The notes under the pieces were generated by a model. The model did no database searches, was not told the origin of the DNA, and was given only the letters and a program-made list of their open reading frames with translations. Below, one piece after another: positions 1-11,480 of a stretch of DNA of 64,000 bases. The translations under genes were made by a program, and so were the position numbers. Numbering within the stretch: the first letter of the stretch is position 1; each line of letters begins with the position of its first letter. The DNA lies in the NCBI GenBank assembly GCA_026686845.1, contig JAIVEN010000023.1, positions 13,534,001 to 13,598,000 on the forward strand, written 5' to 3'. The stretch comes from Adenanthera pavonina. Lineage: Eukaryota; Streptophyta; Magnoliopsida; Fabales; Fabaceae.

Positions 1-1200
1 CAGACAAAATGAAACTTATAAAAACTAAAGAAATTCGTCTGAAATTATGTCAAAGTTCATCTGAAACTAAGTTTAGATTGAATTTCAAAATTGTTCACTG
101 ACAGACGAACTTTGAACATGAAAATTCGAATTTCAGAAACTAAGCTTGTGAGTTTGTTAGAATGATATGTTGACATACGAATGACAGTATTTATAAATTC
201 AAATTTTGAAGTTAGTCTAAAAAGAGGTCTCTCTAATAGACAAACTTTGACATTTGAACATTCAAACTTTGAATTATACGAGCTACTGTGACTTACGAAC
301 CAGCTACGGACAGACGAATTTGGGGGTTCCAAAATTCAAATTTTGAAGGCACTGTAGCAAATTGAAAATACTGTTCATACTTAACAGAAAAACTTTCAAC
401 ATGAAAATTCGTATGTTACAACGAAGAAACATTTTTCAAGTATCAAAATTTGAATTTCACTTCATGACAAATGAACTTCGGGCTTTCAACGTTGAAGCTG
501 TTAACCTTCGGTTTCTGCGAAATTCGTCTGTTGACCAACCGAAACATTAAATGCAGTTGGTTAACGGATAGTTTTTCAGAGTAACCGTTGGATAACTTCT
601 CCAACGGATAGATTTTGTCTCTAACGTATAGTTGAGACCTAAATCTATAAATACAACATCATTTGAAGTTGTGGGTAACGATTTTAACATTGTATATACT
701 GAAACTCTGCCAAATCAATTACTCAAAGTCTGTTACTCTCTCACTTCAATATTTTGTACTTCAACTTTCATATTCACTCTATTCAAGAGAGTTTAGTTCT
801 TGTAATCAATCTTATCTTCATCTGGAAGATAGATTTTCTTGTGAGGGGATATCACAAGGGATTGGGGAGCACTTTGTAAGAGTGCATAGAGTGATTGAGT
901 GAAGCTCTAGAAACAGAGCAACATCTTTGTACTGAGACATTTGCAAGAAGCCCACGGAATTCTTGCAGTATAATGGAAAATCTCAAATGGTGACTTGGGG
1001 ACTGAACGTAGGTCAAGTGGAGAGACCGAACCAGGATAAATTTCTGAGTCTTCTTCTCTTTACTGCCACCTTTACAGTTATTTATTTATACTCTGTTTTA
1101 CCATCATATTTTGCTTTCTTCACCTTTTTGATATTTTACAGAAAATTTTTAATCTTCCCAATTTACCCCCCTCTTGGGAAGCCAGCTAATCTAACAAGTT
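1..1200 (+). repeat. LTR-like retrotransposon remnant, cut by window edge
   Basis: No gene is visible. The first 560 bases are built from repeated short motifs (variants of acagacgaa and ttcaaaattc). A promoter-like stretch follows, with TATAAATA at 646-653 and then a moderately CT-rich leader. The tract around 830-1050 (gaggggatatcacaaggg, then gacttggggactgaacgtagg and gaccgaaccaggataaa) resembles the 3' half of Copia-type LTRs, which often read 'GTGGACGTAGG ... CCGAACCACTATAAA'. I could not find clear TG/CA ends, a primer-binding site or a target duplication, so this may be a solo LTR or truncated element. The short ORFs here look like chance ORFs. Confidence 0.35.
646..653 (+). promoter_or_regulatory. 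TATA-box-like motif in LTR remnant
   Basis: TATAAATA sits in the LTR-like remnant, where a retrotransposon promoter would be expected. The assignment rests on the motif and its context only. Confidence 0.3.
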
Positions 1201-1984
1201 CAAATGATGGCATGACCTCTATAAGTGGAGCAAAGGTTCAGTTAGGATGGTGATGGTGGAGGAGATGAGCATAACTTGTAGATGCATGAATCATCATTGT
1301 AGGAGGATTGCTTGAGGTGGTAGAGCAAATTACTAAATTGATGGAATTAGAGACAACTATAGAAGGCATCAAAGGTTCTTCTTCTCCAAAACAAGTTAGA
1401 AAGAAAGGAATCAAAGGTTTATTGAAACAAAAGTTTCCTCTTGGTTTAAAAAAAAAATTCCCCATTTGAATTTTTTTTATAGTCATTGAAGATTTTTGTT
1501 GTTACTAATAATACCATTTGTCCTTTGTATGCCCTGACCTTTAGATGTGAGCATAACTTCTCTCTATTTTTGTATATATATGATTGCAGAAAAGAAAAGA
1601 TAAATGGTTGGTGAAAACTGAGCCATTATCAGTACAAATAAAACAAAGTTCCTTTGCTCTGCTTCTTGCTTAGTATAATAGAAGTGGAAAATAAGTTCTT
1701 TTCCCTCTTTGTGTATTGGGCAATATATGTGATAAGAAAGGAGAGTTGCATCAAATGCATTATTTTAACTTTGACTATTAAATAAAATAAAACAGTGGCT
1801 TTTCATATTAGTAATGCACCATCAAATTCCATGGAGGAATGAATATACAAGCAACAATGAAAAACAAGGTGAATCATGGAAGTTAAGAGAGATATTATAT
1901 CTTATGTGGAAAAATTTATCCACCTTTCATAATAGATGGACATTGATTTGGCACAAAGGAAATGGAGAGATAACAAAAGAAGGC

Positions 1985-2100
1985 AACAGGGACCAAAATT
2001 TAACTATTGAAAATCATAAGGGTTGCTTGAAAAAAATAAAGTATAGGGACCAAATTGAAAAGTAAGGCAAACTATAGGGACCAAAGGATTAGTTTTTCCT
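1985..2100. repeat. Possible MULE-type terminal repeat remnant
   Basis: The segment contains three phased copies of 'tatagggaccaaa'-like text and ends in 'ggattagtttttcct'. This resembles the long terminal inverted repeats of Mutator-like elements in plants, where 'ggtccctatagtt' motifs recur. The matching opposite arm was not found nearby, so it is at most a one-ended relic. Confidence 0.25.
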
Positions 2101-3900
2101 AAAATTTATTTCAATTCAATCAATACTTATATCCTTATAAACAAAATTTAATATAAATTTGAATTTAAATTCATAAAGGTTAACCTAATTAAATGATGAT
2201 GCTAATAAACTAAATTAATTTAATATAGTTCGTATCTATATATATATAAAAGCGTACAAACCTGAAATTGAGTTGGTGTAATTTTATAGTTTAAAGCTCA
2301 ATTGCTCTAGTAAAAAAAAAAAGCTTATTTTTTATAATTTTCTGGTTTAGTTTTGGATTTCTCATCTGTTTTTTTTTTTTGGCCATGGATTTCTCATATG
2401 TTACATCTTATCTTTGTATATATTATACTAAAAATAAATTGAATGGTGATGACATGTTTTAGTATCCCTAGTAGCATTTGCTGAATATTAATTATAAATA
2501 TATTAGAATATTACAAAACACTACATGCATTACATGGGTGCATCACTATATATAAATAATAACACAAGTAACCGAGCATCTTGGTTTCATATGTTTTTCT
2601 CGGGAGATAACAAAAATTTAGGGAATAATTTATATTTCATATTATAAAACTCAAATTTATTTATTATTTTTTTTAAATTTCTATCTATTATTATTATTAT
2701 CTAAAAGTGGCTTTTTAAAATTATACATTTTCTTAAAAATTACACTTCATTAAAAATATCCGTGATGAAGGATGTTAAATTTAAAAAAATCTTCCGTGAG
2801 AGCTGATGCTTGATGAGTTGAGTACTTGAGTTCAAGCCCCCATCTCAACCCAAAAAATGGATTGCTTTGGTTTTATACCTTATTCCGTATGTTCAGTTTT
2901 AGAGGCCTACTCTCTCTCTAAAGAAAATTAAAAGGTCTGTACACACACACACACACATATATATATATAAAAGGAACATCAGGAAATAAACGAGGGGTCG
3001 TTATCCGTTAGAGGCACGAAAGTAGATCCAAACCTGAAAAGTGAGCAGAACAGTGGCTGGGGAGCCTCTCAAAATTATTTACTTTAACTCCTAAAACCTA
3101 GGCCTCGATCTATTCATTTCTAATTGGAAAAAAAAGAAAAAAGAGCGCCATAATCTCCAAGCAGATTTAAGAGTGTTCGCCGGGTCACCTCGTATTGGAT
3201 TTCAGTACAACCAAGTCTGGTTGGTTCAAAATCAAAGGAAAAACTAAGACCAAACTGAAACTAATTAATTAGCCGATAATTTCATCTTGGTTGATTTTGT
3301 TTCCTGTGCTTTAACCACGAACCGTTGCTAATCCGAAAAATTCAGCCGAATTGATATCTTAAAGTTGGAGTCCAACTGTTTCTAGTTTGGTTTGATCTCT
3401 ACCCTACTTCCTCTGCAGGTTGATTACCTCAGCTTGTATGGTTTGAGCCCCAGCTTTTACTATATATGCATTATTAGGTTGAAAACCATATTAAGTTGAA
3501 GCCCGAAAAGAGCCAACATTTGGCTAATTATGTCACACTAGTCTTGTAGAAACATATGTAATTGAATATTTTGTTTAATTTACTGCAGAATATATATATA
3601 TATATATATCTTGAAGCAATACTAACTAATGACAGGCAGCCAGCTCCCCCGCACAAGTCCAATTATTAATTAAAAGAGAACTGAACAAAAAAATTGAGAA
3701 TCTATAATTATAATCCACTGATCCAGCAAGTAAACTACAACATCGATTCTGTATCGTAGGAATCAAAATCGAACATTAAAGAATGGAAAGAACCAGCAAT
3801 TGTATACAAATTTAATCAGTGAAAAAAATAAGGTCAATAATAACATTGATCCCTCCTGGCGAGGTTAACTAGTTAAATCACAAAGGCAGAGTTTGTTGAA
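2101..3900. other. Gene-free AT-rich spacer
   Basis: No coding region was recognised. The stretch holds a (CA)n/(TA)n microsatellite at about 2941-2968 and a (TA)n tract at about 3590-3610. The segment around 3180-3400 is less AT-rich but shows no open frame of note. Confidence 0.6.
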
Positions 3901-3902
3901 GT

Positions 3903-4739
3903 TCAGTAATGGCAATCCACCAAAGAAGATGCAGAGAAAACAAGAACGTTTTCTTTAGACGGAAAAGGGAACTTGGATTCTCTGTGATCATCTTCTGGTG
4001 CGGGAAGATTCAAATCCAACTTCAAAGCATTCTTGTTGGGCTTATTGGCTTCCTGGAGTTCAGAATTATTCCCCGCACTGGTCGTACATGTCGCAGAAGT
4101 GTTCACCAATGTCCTGTGACGCCTCATGTGACCCCCCAAGGCTTGCCCAGAGGAGAACTCAGCCCCACAGATAGAACACTCGTGAACTTTCGACTTATTA
4201 GTGTTACTACTGCTGCTATACAAAGCCCTGTCTGGTATCTGCAAGGAGAGGACGATGCTTGTGGTGGGGTCATAAGGGTCTCCATCTACGTTCGCAGAAG
4301 TAACTGGTTGGAGCTTGTCTTCAGAATTATTTGGCTTTGGTTTCTTGTGGCTGGCTCTGTGTCCGCCAAGCGCTTGGAACGAAGGGAAGCATCGGTCACA
4401 CGTCTTGCACTGATAAAGGTATAGCCCTCCCGAGGAAGCCTTGTTGTTGTTGTGTGAAGAAGAGGGCTCACGGGTATGGCCTTGAGCCAGAAGGATCAAA
4501 CAGTTGGCCATGTCCTCTTCTTCTGTGCTTGCCCTCAATTGATCAGTTGAGGATGTAGCCATATCTACTATGGATCCTCCTGAATTGTCGTCCGTGCTGG
4601 TTCTTCCGGCACTAGAAGAAGAAGAAGCCATGGATAGCCTAAGTGGAGAGGGTAGCCTCGGACGCTTGGTGCGCTTGCCCTTCATGATCTGGGCATGATC
4701 CTTATTCCACACCTCAAGTTCTCGCCCGGTGACCTCCAT
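3903..4739 (-). CDS. ZAT5: C2H2 QALGGH zinc-finger transcriptional repressor, ZAT5-like
   Basis: A single uninterrupted 278-residue frame, which fits the usually intronless plant C2H2 family. Two plant-type fingers carry the signature QALGGH helix: finger 1 has C111, C114, H127 and H131, and finger 2 has C188, C191, H204 and H208. A basic KGKRTKR stretch at 20-26 is a likely nuclear signal. An EAR repression motif (LDLNL, 241-245) lies near the C terminus. The N-terminal layout (basic KGKRTKR-RP block, serine-rich spacer, then EEEDMANCLILLAQG at about 73-87) matches the ZAT5 subgroup more than ZAT10/ZAT12. The family binds DNA in the nucleus and represses stress or developmental targets by recruiting TOPLESS/SIN3-type co-repressors; the specific targets here are unknown. 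The start is the first ATG of the frame, and a TATATAT stretch lies about 95 bases upstream. The symbol marks the closest Arabidopsis subgroup and is not proven orthology. Confidence 0.9.
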   Translation of the reverse strand: MEVTGRELEVWNKDHAQIMKGKRTKRPRLPSPLRLSMASSSSSAGRTSTDDNSGGSIVDMATSSTDQLRASTEEEDMANCLILLAQGHTREPSSSHNNNKASSGGLYLYQCKTCDRCFPSFQALGGHRASHKKPKPNNSEDKLQPVTSANVDGDPYDPTTSIVLSLQIPDRALYSSSSNTNKSKVHECSICGAEFSSGQALGGHMRRHRTLVNTSATCTTSAGNNSELQEANKPNKNALKLDLNLPAPEDDHRESKFPFPSKENVLVFSASSLVDCHY

Positions 4740-4828
4740 AATTAAGGTTCCTCTTCTTCTTCCTGTTCTTCTTGTGTCAAGTGTAGATGATGGAAGAAAG
4801 AGAGAGAGTGGGGAGTTTAGAACTGAAT

Positions 4829-4843
4829 GAAGTGATATATATC
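4829..4843 (-). promoter_or_regulatory. Possible TATA element of the zinc-finger gene
   Basis: The minus strand reads TTGATATATATCACT about 95 bases upstream of the zinc-finger start codon, a plausible TATA position given a 50-70 base 5' leader. Further upstream are GA/CT-rich runs (about 4790-4815 and 4950-4970), common in plant core promoters. No start site can be assigned. Confidence 0.3.
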
Positions 4844-5892
4844 AATTGGTGGCGTGAACAGTATGAAGGTGTTTTGGCATTGCCAGAGTTGCGTTCCCAA
4901 CCTTGGAAGTTATATATTAGGAAAATGATAGAGGTGTGTAATGTAGGAGAGGAGAGAGAGAGAAAGAAGACGCAATGTGAAGTATGAGGAGGCGAGGAAA
5001 CGAGTGAGATTCGGTTGGCTTTGAAGCAAACCCATTACTTTTTCTCAACGATTCCTTTTGGGGAGGATTGGTTTGCAAGCCTGGAACCACAGAATTTTGC
5101 AACTTTCACCTCCCCTCATACCTTTTTTTATCTCCTTTTATTTGCTTTTCTTGCTTGTCTTCCTCTTAATTCTCTTTTCTACCTTTTTGCCTTTCTTCGC
5201 TTCTATTAGTAATTCAGTACAGCTTATTCAACCAAATCAACCATTTTTAAAAAGTTAATTAACAACCTCTCTCAAGTGTTGAGACTTTTAAGTTGGACAG
5301 ATCCCTGTGATTTGTGATGGGAGATTATCTTGCATTAATTATAATATTATTAATTGCTTCCATGACTTGCAGATGCATGATATCGTGTATAATTTATCAA
5401 CGGAGTACTATTAGACACACTTAATAATCAGGGAGTTCATGTGCGGTTGACCCAACCACTTGTGATCGGCCACTGTGGACAAAATATATATAACCCAATA
5501 ATCACGCTAATTATTTGATTATTATGATCTTAATTAAGATCTTATACACCAATCATTAGGTGTCGGTAAATGCAGCATATAGAGTATGACTCTGTCTTCC
5601 ATATACAACGGGGACCCTATTTTCATGGAAATGTGAACTGGAACGATCTGTATAGGCTTTCACAATAAGAATAGAACTTCTACTAATGGTCAACTAGTTA
5701 TTCATAAAAATATTAAACATATATATACATATATATATATATGTGACAGTAATATATACCGCGTGAAATTAATTATTTCATATATAGCAGAAGTAAGCTA
5801 GGGTTGAGGTTGAGGTTGAGGTTATTATAATATATATGATAGAAGAAGAAATGAATAGAATTAAAGGATAAGGTATGTATGTATATATGGAT

Positions 5893-5957
5893 GGTGGTGG
5901 AGTGTGGTACGTAGCGGGTTTGGTGGTGGAGTGTGGTACGTAGCGGGTTTGGTGGTG
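5893..5957. repeat. Two-copy tandem duplication, period 29 bp
   Basis: The text gtggagtgtggtacgtagcg followed by ggtttggtg occurs twice in a row with a 29-base offset and no visible differences, so it is a recent small duplication. A (gaggtt)n run lies just upstream at about 5806-5823. Confidence 0.85.
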
Positions 5958-7495
5958 TAAGGTATAGAGTATGTGAAGATTAGAGGGGAAGAGAGATTCT
6001 TAGCGTAAGGAATTCTTATGTTAGGGGTTGTGAGGAGCACGTAACTTGCAACGCCAGCATCAGCTATTTAGGTTTGCTGCAGTTAGTGGCCCAAAGCAAA
6101 GCATCTAGTTTTCACTCTATAATCTGCTAGCACAATTCTCTCTCTCTTTCTACACTTGTCAATTAATTATTGTGGATTTTATTACTATAACAATAATTCC
6201 TACACTAACTCTCCACTTTCTAATATATGTTGGAATTAATATATTTTATATATTTGTTAATCATTATTATATAATAATGTTGCTTAAACTTAGACAAGAC
6301 ACAATGCGAGTTGGCCGGTGCATACACCATATATTTTGCACACATAACATGCATTCCATTATTTTAGCTAATATCATCTACTTTCACACTTCACATGCAG
6401 GAAACCACAGTACTCTTATTACAATGCACCAATTAACATTTTTTATATTTAGAAAATGAAAATTCCATGCGTGAGAGGAAGATCAAGACGAAGATTCGTG
6501 ATATGATCTGTGCAAAGGTATTGTGAATCATAATTTGAGATAGGGCTACAAAAGCTGAAAGTAGCGGAGCAGGACTAAATTTTCAGGTAGGAATGGAAGT
6601 TTCAAAAGAACGTACGTGTTTTTCAACATGCAGCAGCTTTAATTAGTAAGTCTTAATGAATTTTATATAATTATATAGTTTGATATAATTTTTAACTTTT
6701 TTTTACCCAATATATCCATGCAGGGTAATTATTAACCGGAGATGTGGTTGAAGGCCGGGTTGGAGTCAATGCATTGATGAAAATATATATATATATATAT
6801 ATATATATTGATGCACTTTTAGGGTTTGATGGAAGTAGGTTTTAACTTTTGACAATGAGAAAACTAGTGGCTACTGCAATCGCTTTCTTCTAGAAGCTAA
6901 CTGACAGAAATTAAATTAAATAAAAATGCAGCCTAGCCAAGCTATTATATATATTAATAGAAATTAAATTGAAGGAGGCCACCAGAAAACGTGATGATGG
7001 AGCAAGATATAAGGAAGGAAATTAATGGAATTCCTTCTTCACATGATACGACCTCATATGAACTGTCTTTTGTCGGTTCAATCTTACTATATTCACAGCG
7101 CCCACACCACCACCATCTATATATCGATATTCGATGGCCCTGTTGAAAAAAAAAATAATGTGAGAGGTTTGTTCCTCACGCTGACAATGGTTTTCCAACC
7201 CCCGCAATCCAATCCAATGTCTGCCTTCTGAGGCTAGTCAGATCAAGTCAAAACATTTTTTAATAAAGGAAAACTTTGATTGTTTGTATATTTGTATGTA
7301 CGCTTGTCGTTTTGAACGCATAGTCACTCATGTTTTTAATTACCATCGCGAGACTTATGAATTAAAAATAAAAGGAAAAAGAAAAGAGTCGAATTTAAAG
7401 GAAGAAGCATCAGGTCATTCCAGATAATATTCAACTCAAAATAGAATGAACATCCGCATTGTTACGTCGCTGATTAGGGAGGGAAAATTAAGAAT

Positions 7496-7511
7496 GGGGG
7501 GGGGGGGGGGG
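7496..7511 (+). repeat. Poly-G homopolymer (16 bases)
   Basis: Sixteen consecutive G residues in an otherwise AT-rich context. Similar tracts occur at 35550-35564, 40131-40144 and 40656-40668. Confidence 0.9.
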
Positions 7512-9016
7512 CAACAAAGACAAGGATAGTCCTACCAAGATAACGACTTATTGCCAACTCCACCCACATTTCAGGTTTGGTCTTTTTGTTCCCATTTTGC
7601 CACAGGTGAAATGGACATAACCCACCCCGTTAAAAATTTCTATTCTTATAATCCATCCTATATATTTAATCCAAAACTTAACATTGTATTGAACTTTACT
7701 TACTAACCATACTCTCGTAATTTATAGATAACTAGGATTTCTTAATTATATATTGAAACTTTTGCATTACAATAAATCAATGTCGAGGACTAAACTTTCT
7801 ATTTTCGCCATTGTAATGTAATTTCTAATGTTTTTCTTCTCTTTTTTTGCTACACAAAGAGGACCAAAGCCCAAATGCTGTTTTTGTTTTTAGGTGGTGG
7901 ATGGATCATGAATCCTAATGATTGAGAGAAAGAAGGCCCAACAAGAATAAAAGTCTCGTTATTCATCTGAAACCCATTATGTACGGAAGGAGGGGTCCCG
8001 AAATGTGTTATCTTGTTCCGGCCCGCTCACTGATAATGAGCCGTCATGCACTGTGCACATTGTCTGCACCAATTGACCCAATAGCCTGTTGGGCTTCAGA
8101 TTCGACCTCATTTCCTTGTTTTCGTTTTTAAATAGAAAGAAGTCTTTTATAAAAAAAAAAAATAGAAAGAAGTCTATAGCTAAAGGTGCATATATATATA
8201 TATATACACACACATATATACATACACAAGTATTAGATACAATATAATATAACACATTGAATATAACAAATTTTAAAATATAAATATGAGAAATATACAT
8301 ATAAAATTTATGTGTATGTTCAGTAAATCAATGTATTAAAAATAAAAAAAATTAAAATAATATAAAAATATCTAAAATAAGAAATAAAAAATTATACTTT
8401 TTAAGAAGAGCTTGAATCATTTTGAAAGTTTTTAAAGAAGAAAGACTAGTAATATATATAAATGATATGCATCACAAACTATAGTGCGAGTATTATATAA
8501 TATATATATATATAGTTTCCTCTTCCTTTTTAAAATATGAGTGCAATAAAGTAGAAAATCTTTCCAGAAAAAAAAAAAAGAGATAATCAATTCACTCTAC
8601 CCCGCTCAATAACAGTGGAGCACCCTAAAGGAGAAACCACTAAATACAAAAAAAAAAAATCATTCAAAACAAATTAAAAATGCAGAGCGCTTTTTTTCCC
8701 AGAAGAAAAAGAAAAAAAAAAAGGTAAAGTGGTGGAAGCACCAAGATTGGGTGTATCTAGTGTTTGCTTGTAAGAAATGTCGGAGAACAGGAATATGAAG
8801 GGAGCGATCAAAGCAGAGAACAAGATGGAGAAAATCGTGTCTCAGAGTGGATAATGCAGAAACCGAACAGGATAGGACTTAGGGAGGCCCACGAATCCGA
8901 ATAATATCTTCATTTGGCAGACCCCATGCCTCACTGCTCCATTTGAGTCTCGAGAGAATTCAGTAATTCACTCACACTTCGCAAACAGACAACTGGAATA
9001 TAGTATTCGAGCACAA

Positions 9017-9139
9017 ACGAAGCTTAGCGTTTCATTTCCCTGCTGTTTTAACAAGACATATAATATAATAATTACCCTATTCCAGAAAAAACGAAGCTTT
9101 GCGTTTCATTTCCCTGCCGTTTTAACAAAGACATATAAT
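9017..9139. repeat. Direct repeat, two copies of about 47 bp, offset 74
   Basis: A segment beginning acgaagctt and running through gcgtttcatttccctgc to gacatataat occurs at 9017 and again at 9091 with a few base differences. No gene is associated. Confidence 0.8.
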
Positions 9140-9504
9140 TACGGATAAGACGGATGCGGCCAAACAACTTTCTTTCAATTCATATTTGATCTAAGCCATT
9201 TCCTTTCTTTCTTTCTTTTTTCTCTCCTAAAACTATAGATAGTATGTATATAAATTATATGGCGATGGAACTTGTGTGGCTAAGGTTGAATATGCGGCAG
9301 TAAAAGATGGGCCTATGCAATAGATTTTTATGGTGCGGCTTACAGGAATTGACTGCAGGGTACTAAATGCATGTTTCTGCAAACTTCTTTCCTTTTCTCG
9401 ATGATCCGTCACCGATGTGATTTCCCCAACCGAAAGCGACCACTTTTGGAGGTTGGTTCGTAATCACTCCTAGTTCCCATCCCACCCACTTCAAAACCTG
9501 AAAT

Positions 9505-9818
9505 GGAAATGGATCCTCTACTGCAGCAGTAGAGGATCTGGACCGTCCAAAAAATTTTTGGTCTTGACAGTCCAGATTTTTTATATGATTTTTTTAAAAT
9601 TTTAATATTTTTTAAATTTATAAAAAGGTAAAAAATAAAATAAAAATAATTTCTCAACTGTAAGATTTAAAAAAATGATATTTGATAGTAAAAATTAAAA
9701 AAAATGTGAGATAAAATCTGGACCGTTCATATTTTGTATGAATGGTCCAGATCTGCTGTCAAAACAGCAGCACTTGGTGCTGCTATTCTGACAGCAGCAG
9801 AGAAACCGAGTTCACCTG
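9505..9818. mobile_element. Palindrome-rich MITE, full copy
   Basis: About 310 bp with dense nested inverted repeats. Near the left end, 'cctctactgc' faces 'gcagtagagg', followed by a 'tctggaccgtcc' motif. Near the right end, 'tctggaccgttcat' faces 'atgaatggtccaga', and 'cagcagcac' faces 'gtgctgct'. The interior is AT-rich and non-coding. A second, inverted copy of the right-hand part occurs at 63881-64000, showing this is a dispersed repeat family. The terminal repeat is imperfect and no clear target duplication was found, so the superfamily is not assigned. Confidence 0.65.
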
Positions 9819-9819
9819 A

Positions 9820-10918
9820 AATCTTCACTACTTGAAACCTTTGCTTCAACACTATGGCGCTAATACTAATAATAAATAAATAAATTACACTATCTTTTTC
9901 TAAGATTTGATGTCTGACATTAATTTTTTATTTTTTTAAAACAAAATTATATTTGATTCCTTATCAATTTAATTTTGGATTATAAAAATAAATTTTTAAA
10001 AATTGAAATCTTAAAGACAATAGAAATTAAATAAAAAATGAATGCAATAAACATCAAAATACTAAAGGAATTTAATATCATTATTGAACAATAAAACATG
10101 CATTTAATCTAATCAAATTTTAACAGAAATTAACATAATTCACTTGTTAAAAAAAATTCATACCTGAACAGTCATTGTGGGTTCATTGATTCAAATTTCA
10201 AACGCATACTCAGCAACTTGGATATCCCTCTCCATTTTTTTCTTGTTGCTTCTGGGCTCTTCTTTATCTATTTTTATTGTGGTCCCCATTTAGAACATGT
10301 TTTGCGTGTGAATATTTTTAATTTTAGTTTATATATAGTATTAATAATTAAATAGTTAAAATATTATTATCGAATCCAAATATTTGCAATCAGTGGAAAA
10401 AAGGCGCAATTCCTTATTTTCAAATGGATAAAGACGGATGACTTGTTAAACATGCAGTGTTTCAAAAATCAAGCATGCAATTTTGTGAAGAAAACACACA
10501 TTTCTCAGTGCAATAAAAAAGTGAAATTAAATATTTGGTTGGTTTGTTAGAATAGTTGGGAAACTACGCAGGTGCGGTTTTCTTCTCTCAAAGTACCCCG
10601 ATGGATTGAAATCAAAGGCTTTAAAGTTTTGTACAAGTGGGAAGACACATCACATATTAAAATTGTTTGTGGAGTGAAAGCCTATATAGACTTTAAATAT
10701 TAAATAATTAAAATTTAAAAAAGCACTTATTACTTATTTATTCAAAATCATAAATTAACACTTTATTAGTTATAAGTTATGATTTTCACCTCCTCTAACA
10801 TCTTTGATTAGGAATGAATGGTTCGTTTTACTGTAAATACTAAATAGCTCCTTATATGGTAAAGGTGACTAGCGCCTTAATTAAGCATAATCTATGTTAT
10901 ATTTAATTTCTAGATATT
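9820..10918. other. Gene-free AT-rich spacer left of the retrotransposon
   Basis: No ORF, RNA gene or known repeat end was recognised here. Confidence 0.55.
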
Positions 10919-10923
10919 TGTTC
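10919..10923 (+). repeat. Target-site duplication (left copy), TGTTC
   Basis: TGTTC directly precedes the left LTR and is found again immediately after the right LTR at 20424-20428. A perfect 5-bp direct repeat is the expected mark of a Ty3-type integrase and proves that both element boundaries are original. Confidence 0.97.
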
Positions 10924-11430
10924 TGTGCTGGCCAGGATGAGAAGGCCGAGCTTACAAGTCCGAGGTAGATAAACGCCCATTTAATGTACCACTCTCTGGG
11001 CTCATATACACCGAGCTTAAGCGCAACGATCCGAGTATTACATCGGTTATCAAGTGGTAAGCCCGAGTAATTGTACGGCCAAATGATCGTACGATTAAAT
11101 AACATCTCGGCCATAGGACCAACTACGAGTTTCTCTACAAAAATTGTGTTGCTCCGAAAATACCCGACTAGGAGTAACGGTTATGAGAACAATAACCATT
11201 ACGGAATCATAACTGAAGGACGAAAAATCAGGGATCAAGCAAAAAGAGTGCGATACTCCATAATGATTATTTATGAAATATCCCGATAAACAAGGGGTGA
11301 GAGGGAGAAGACGGTTACACCTTAACGATCAGGAGAAGGTCAATAAAAAGGGGGCAAGAAGAAGCGTAAAAAGAGAGAGCACTGCACACTGTAAAAGAGG
11401 AATAGTCTATCTCGACTTTTTGACAGAACA
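10924..11430 (+). repeat. Left LTR (507 bp)
   Basis: It begins tgtgctggcc, ends gacagaaca, and aligns without gaps to 19917-20423. The seven differences from the right LTR are all A/G or C/T. It should carry the element promoter, though no strong TATA box was identified. Confidence 0.96.
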
Positions 11431-11433
11431 TTT

Positions 11434-11451
11434 TGGCGCCCACCGTGGGGC
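11434..11451 (+). other. Primer-binding site of the retrotransposon
   Basis: TGGCGCCCACCGTGGGGC starts three bases after the left LTR. It opens with TGG, complementary to a tRNA CCA end, at the position expected for minus-strand primer annealing. This form is common in plant Tat elements. The primer tRNA identity is not assigned. Confidence 0.8.
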
Positions 11452-11480
11452 CGAGAAAAATTATCCCACCATCAAGAATC

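Larger units (their letters stand above)
5100..9000. other. Gene-free AT-rich region with simple repeats
   Basis: No supported gene. The stretch contains (TA)n tracts at about 5718-5742, 6783-6810 and 8190-8206, and a 16-base G homopolymer at 7496-7511. Some segments are GC-richer (7020-7230, 7560-7640, 7930-8120), but their short ORFs overlap on both strands and match no family I know. Confidence 0.55.

Noticed and set aside
3909..4558. Plus-strand ORFs under the zinc-finger gene
   Set aside because: Antisense shadows of the well-supported minus-strand C2H2 gene.
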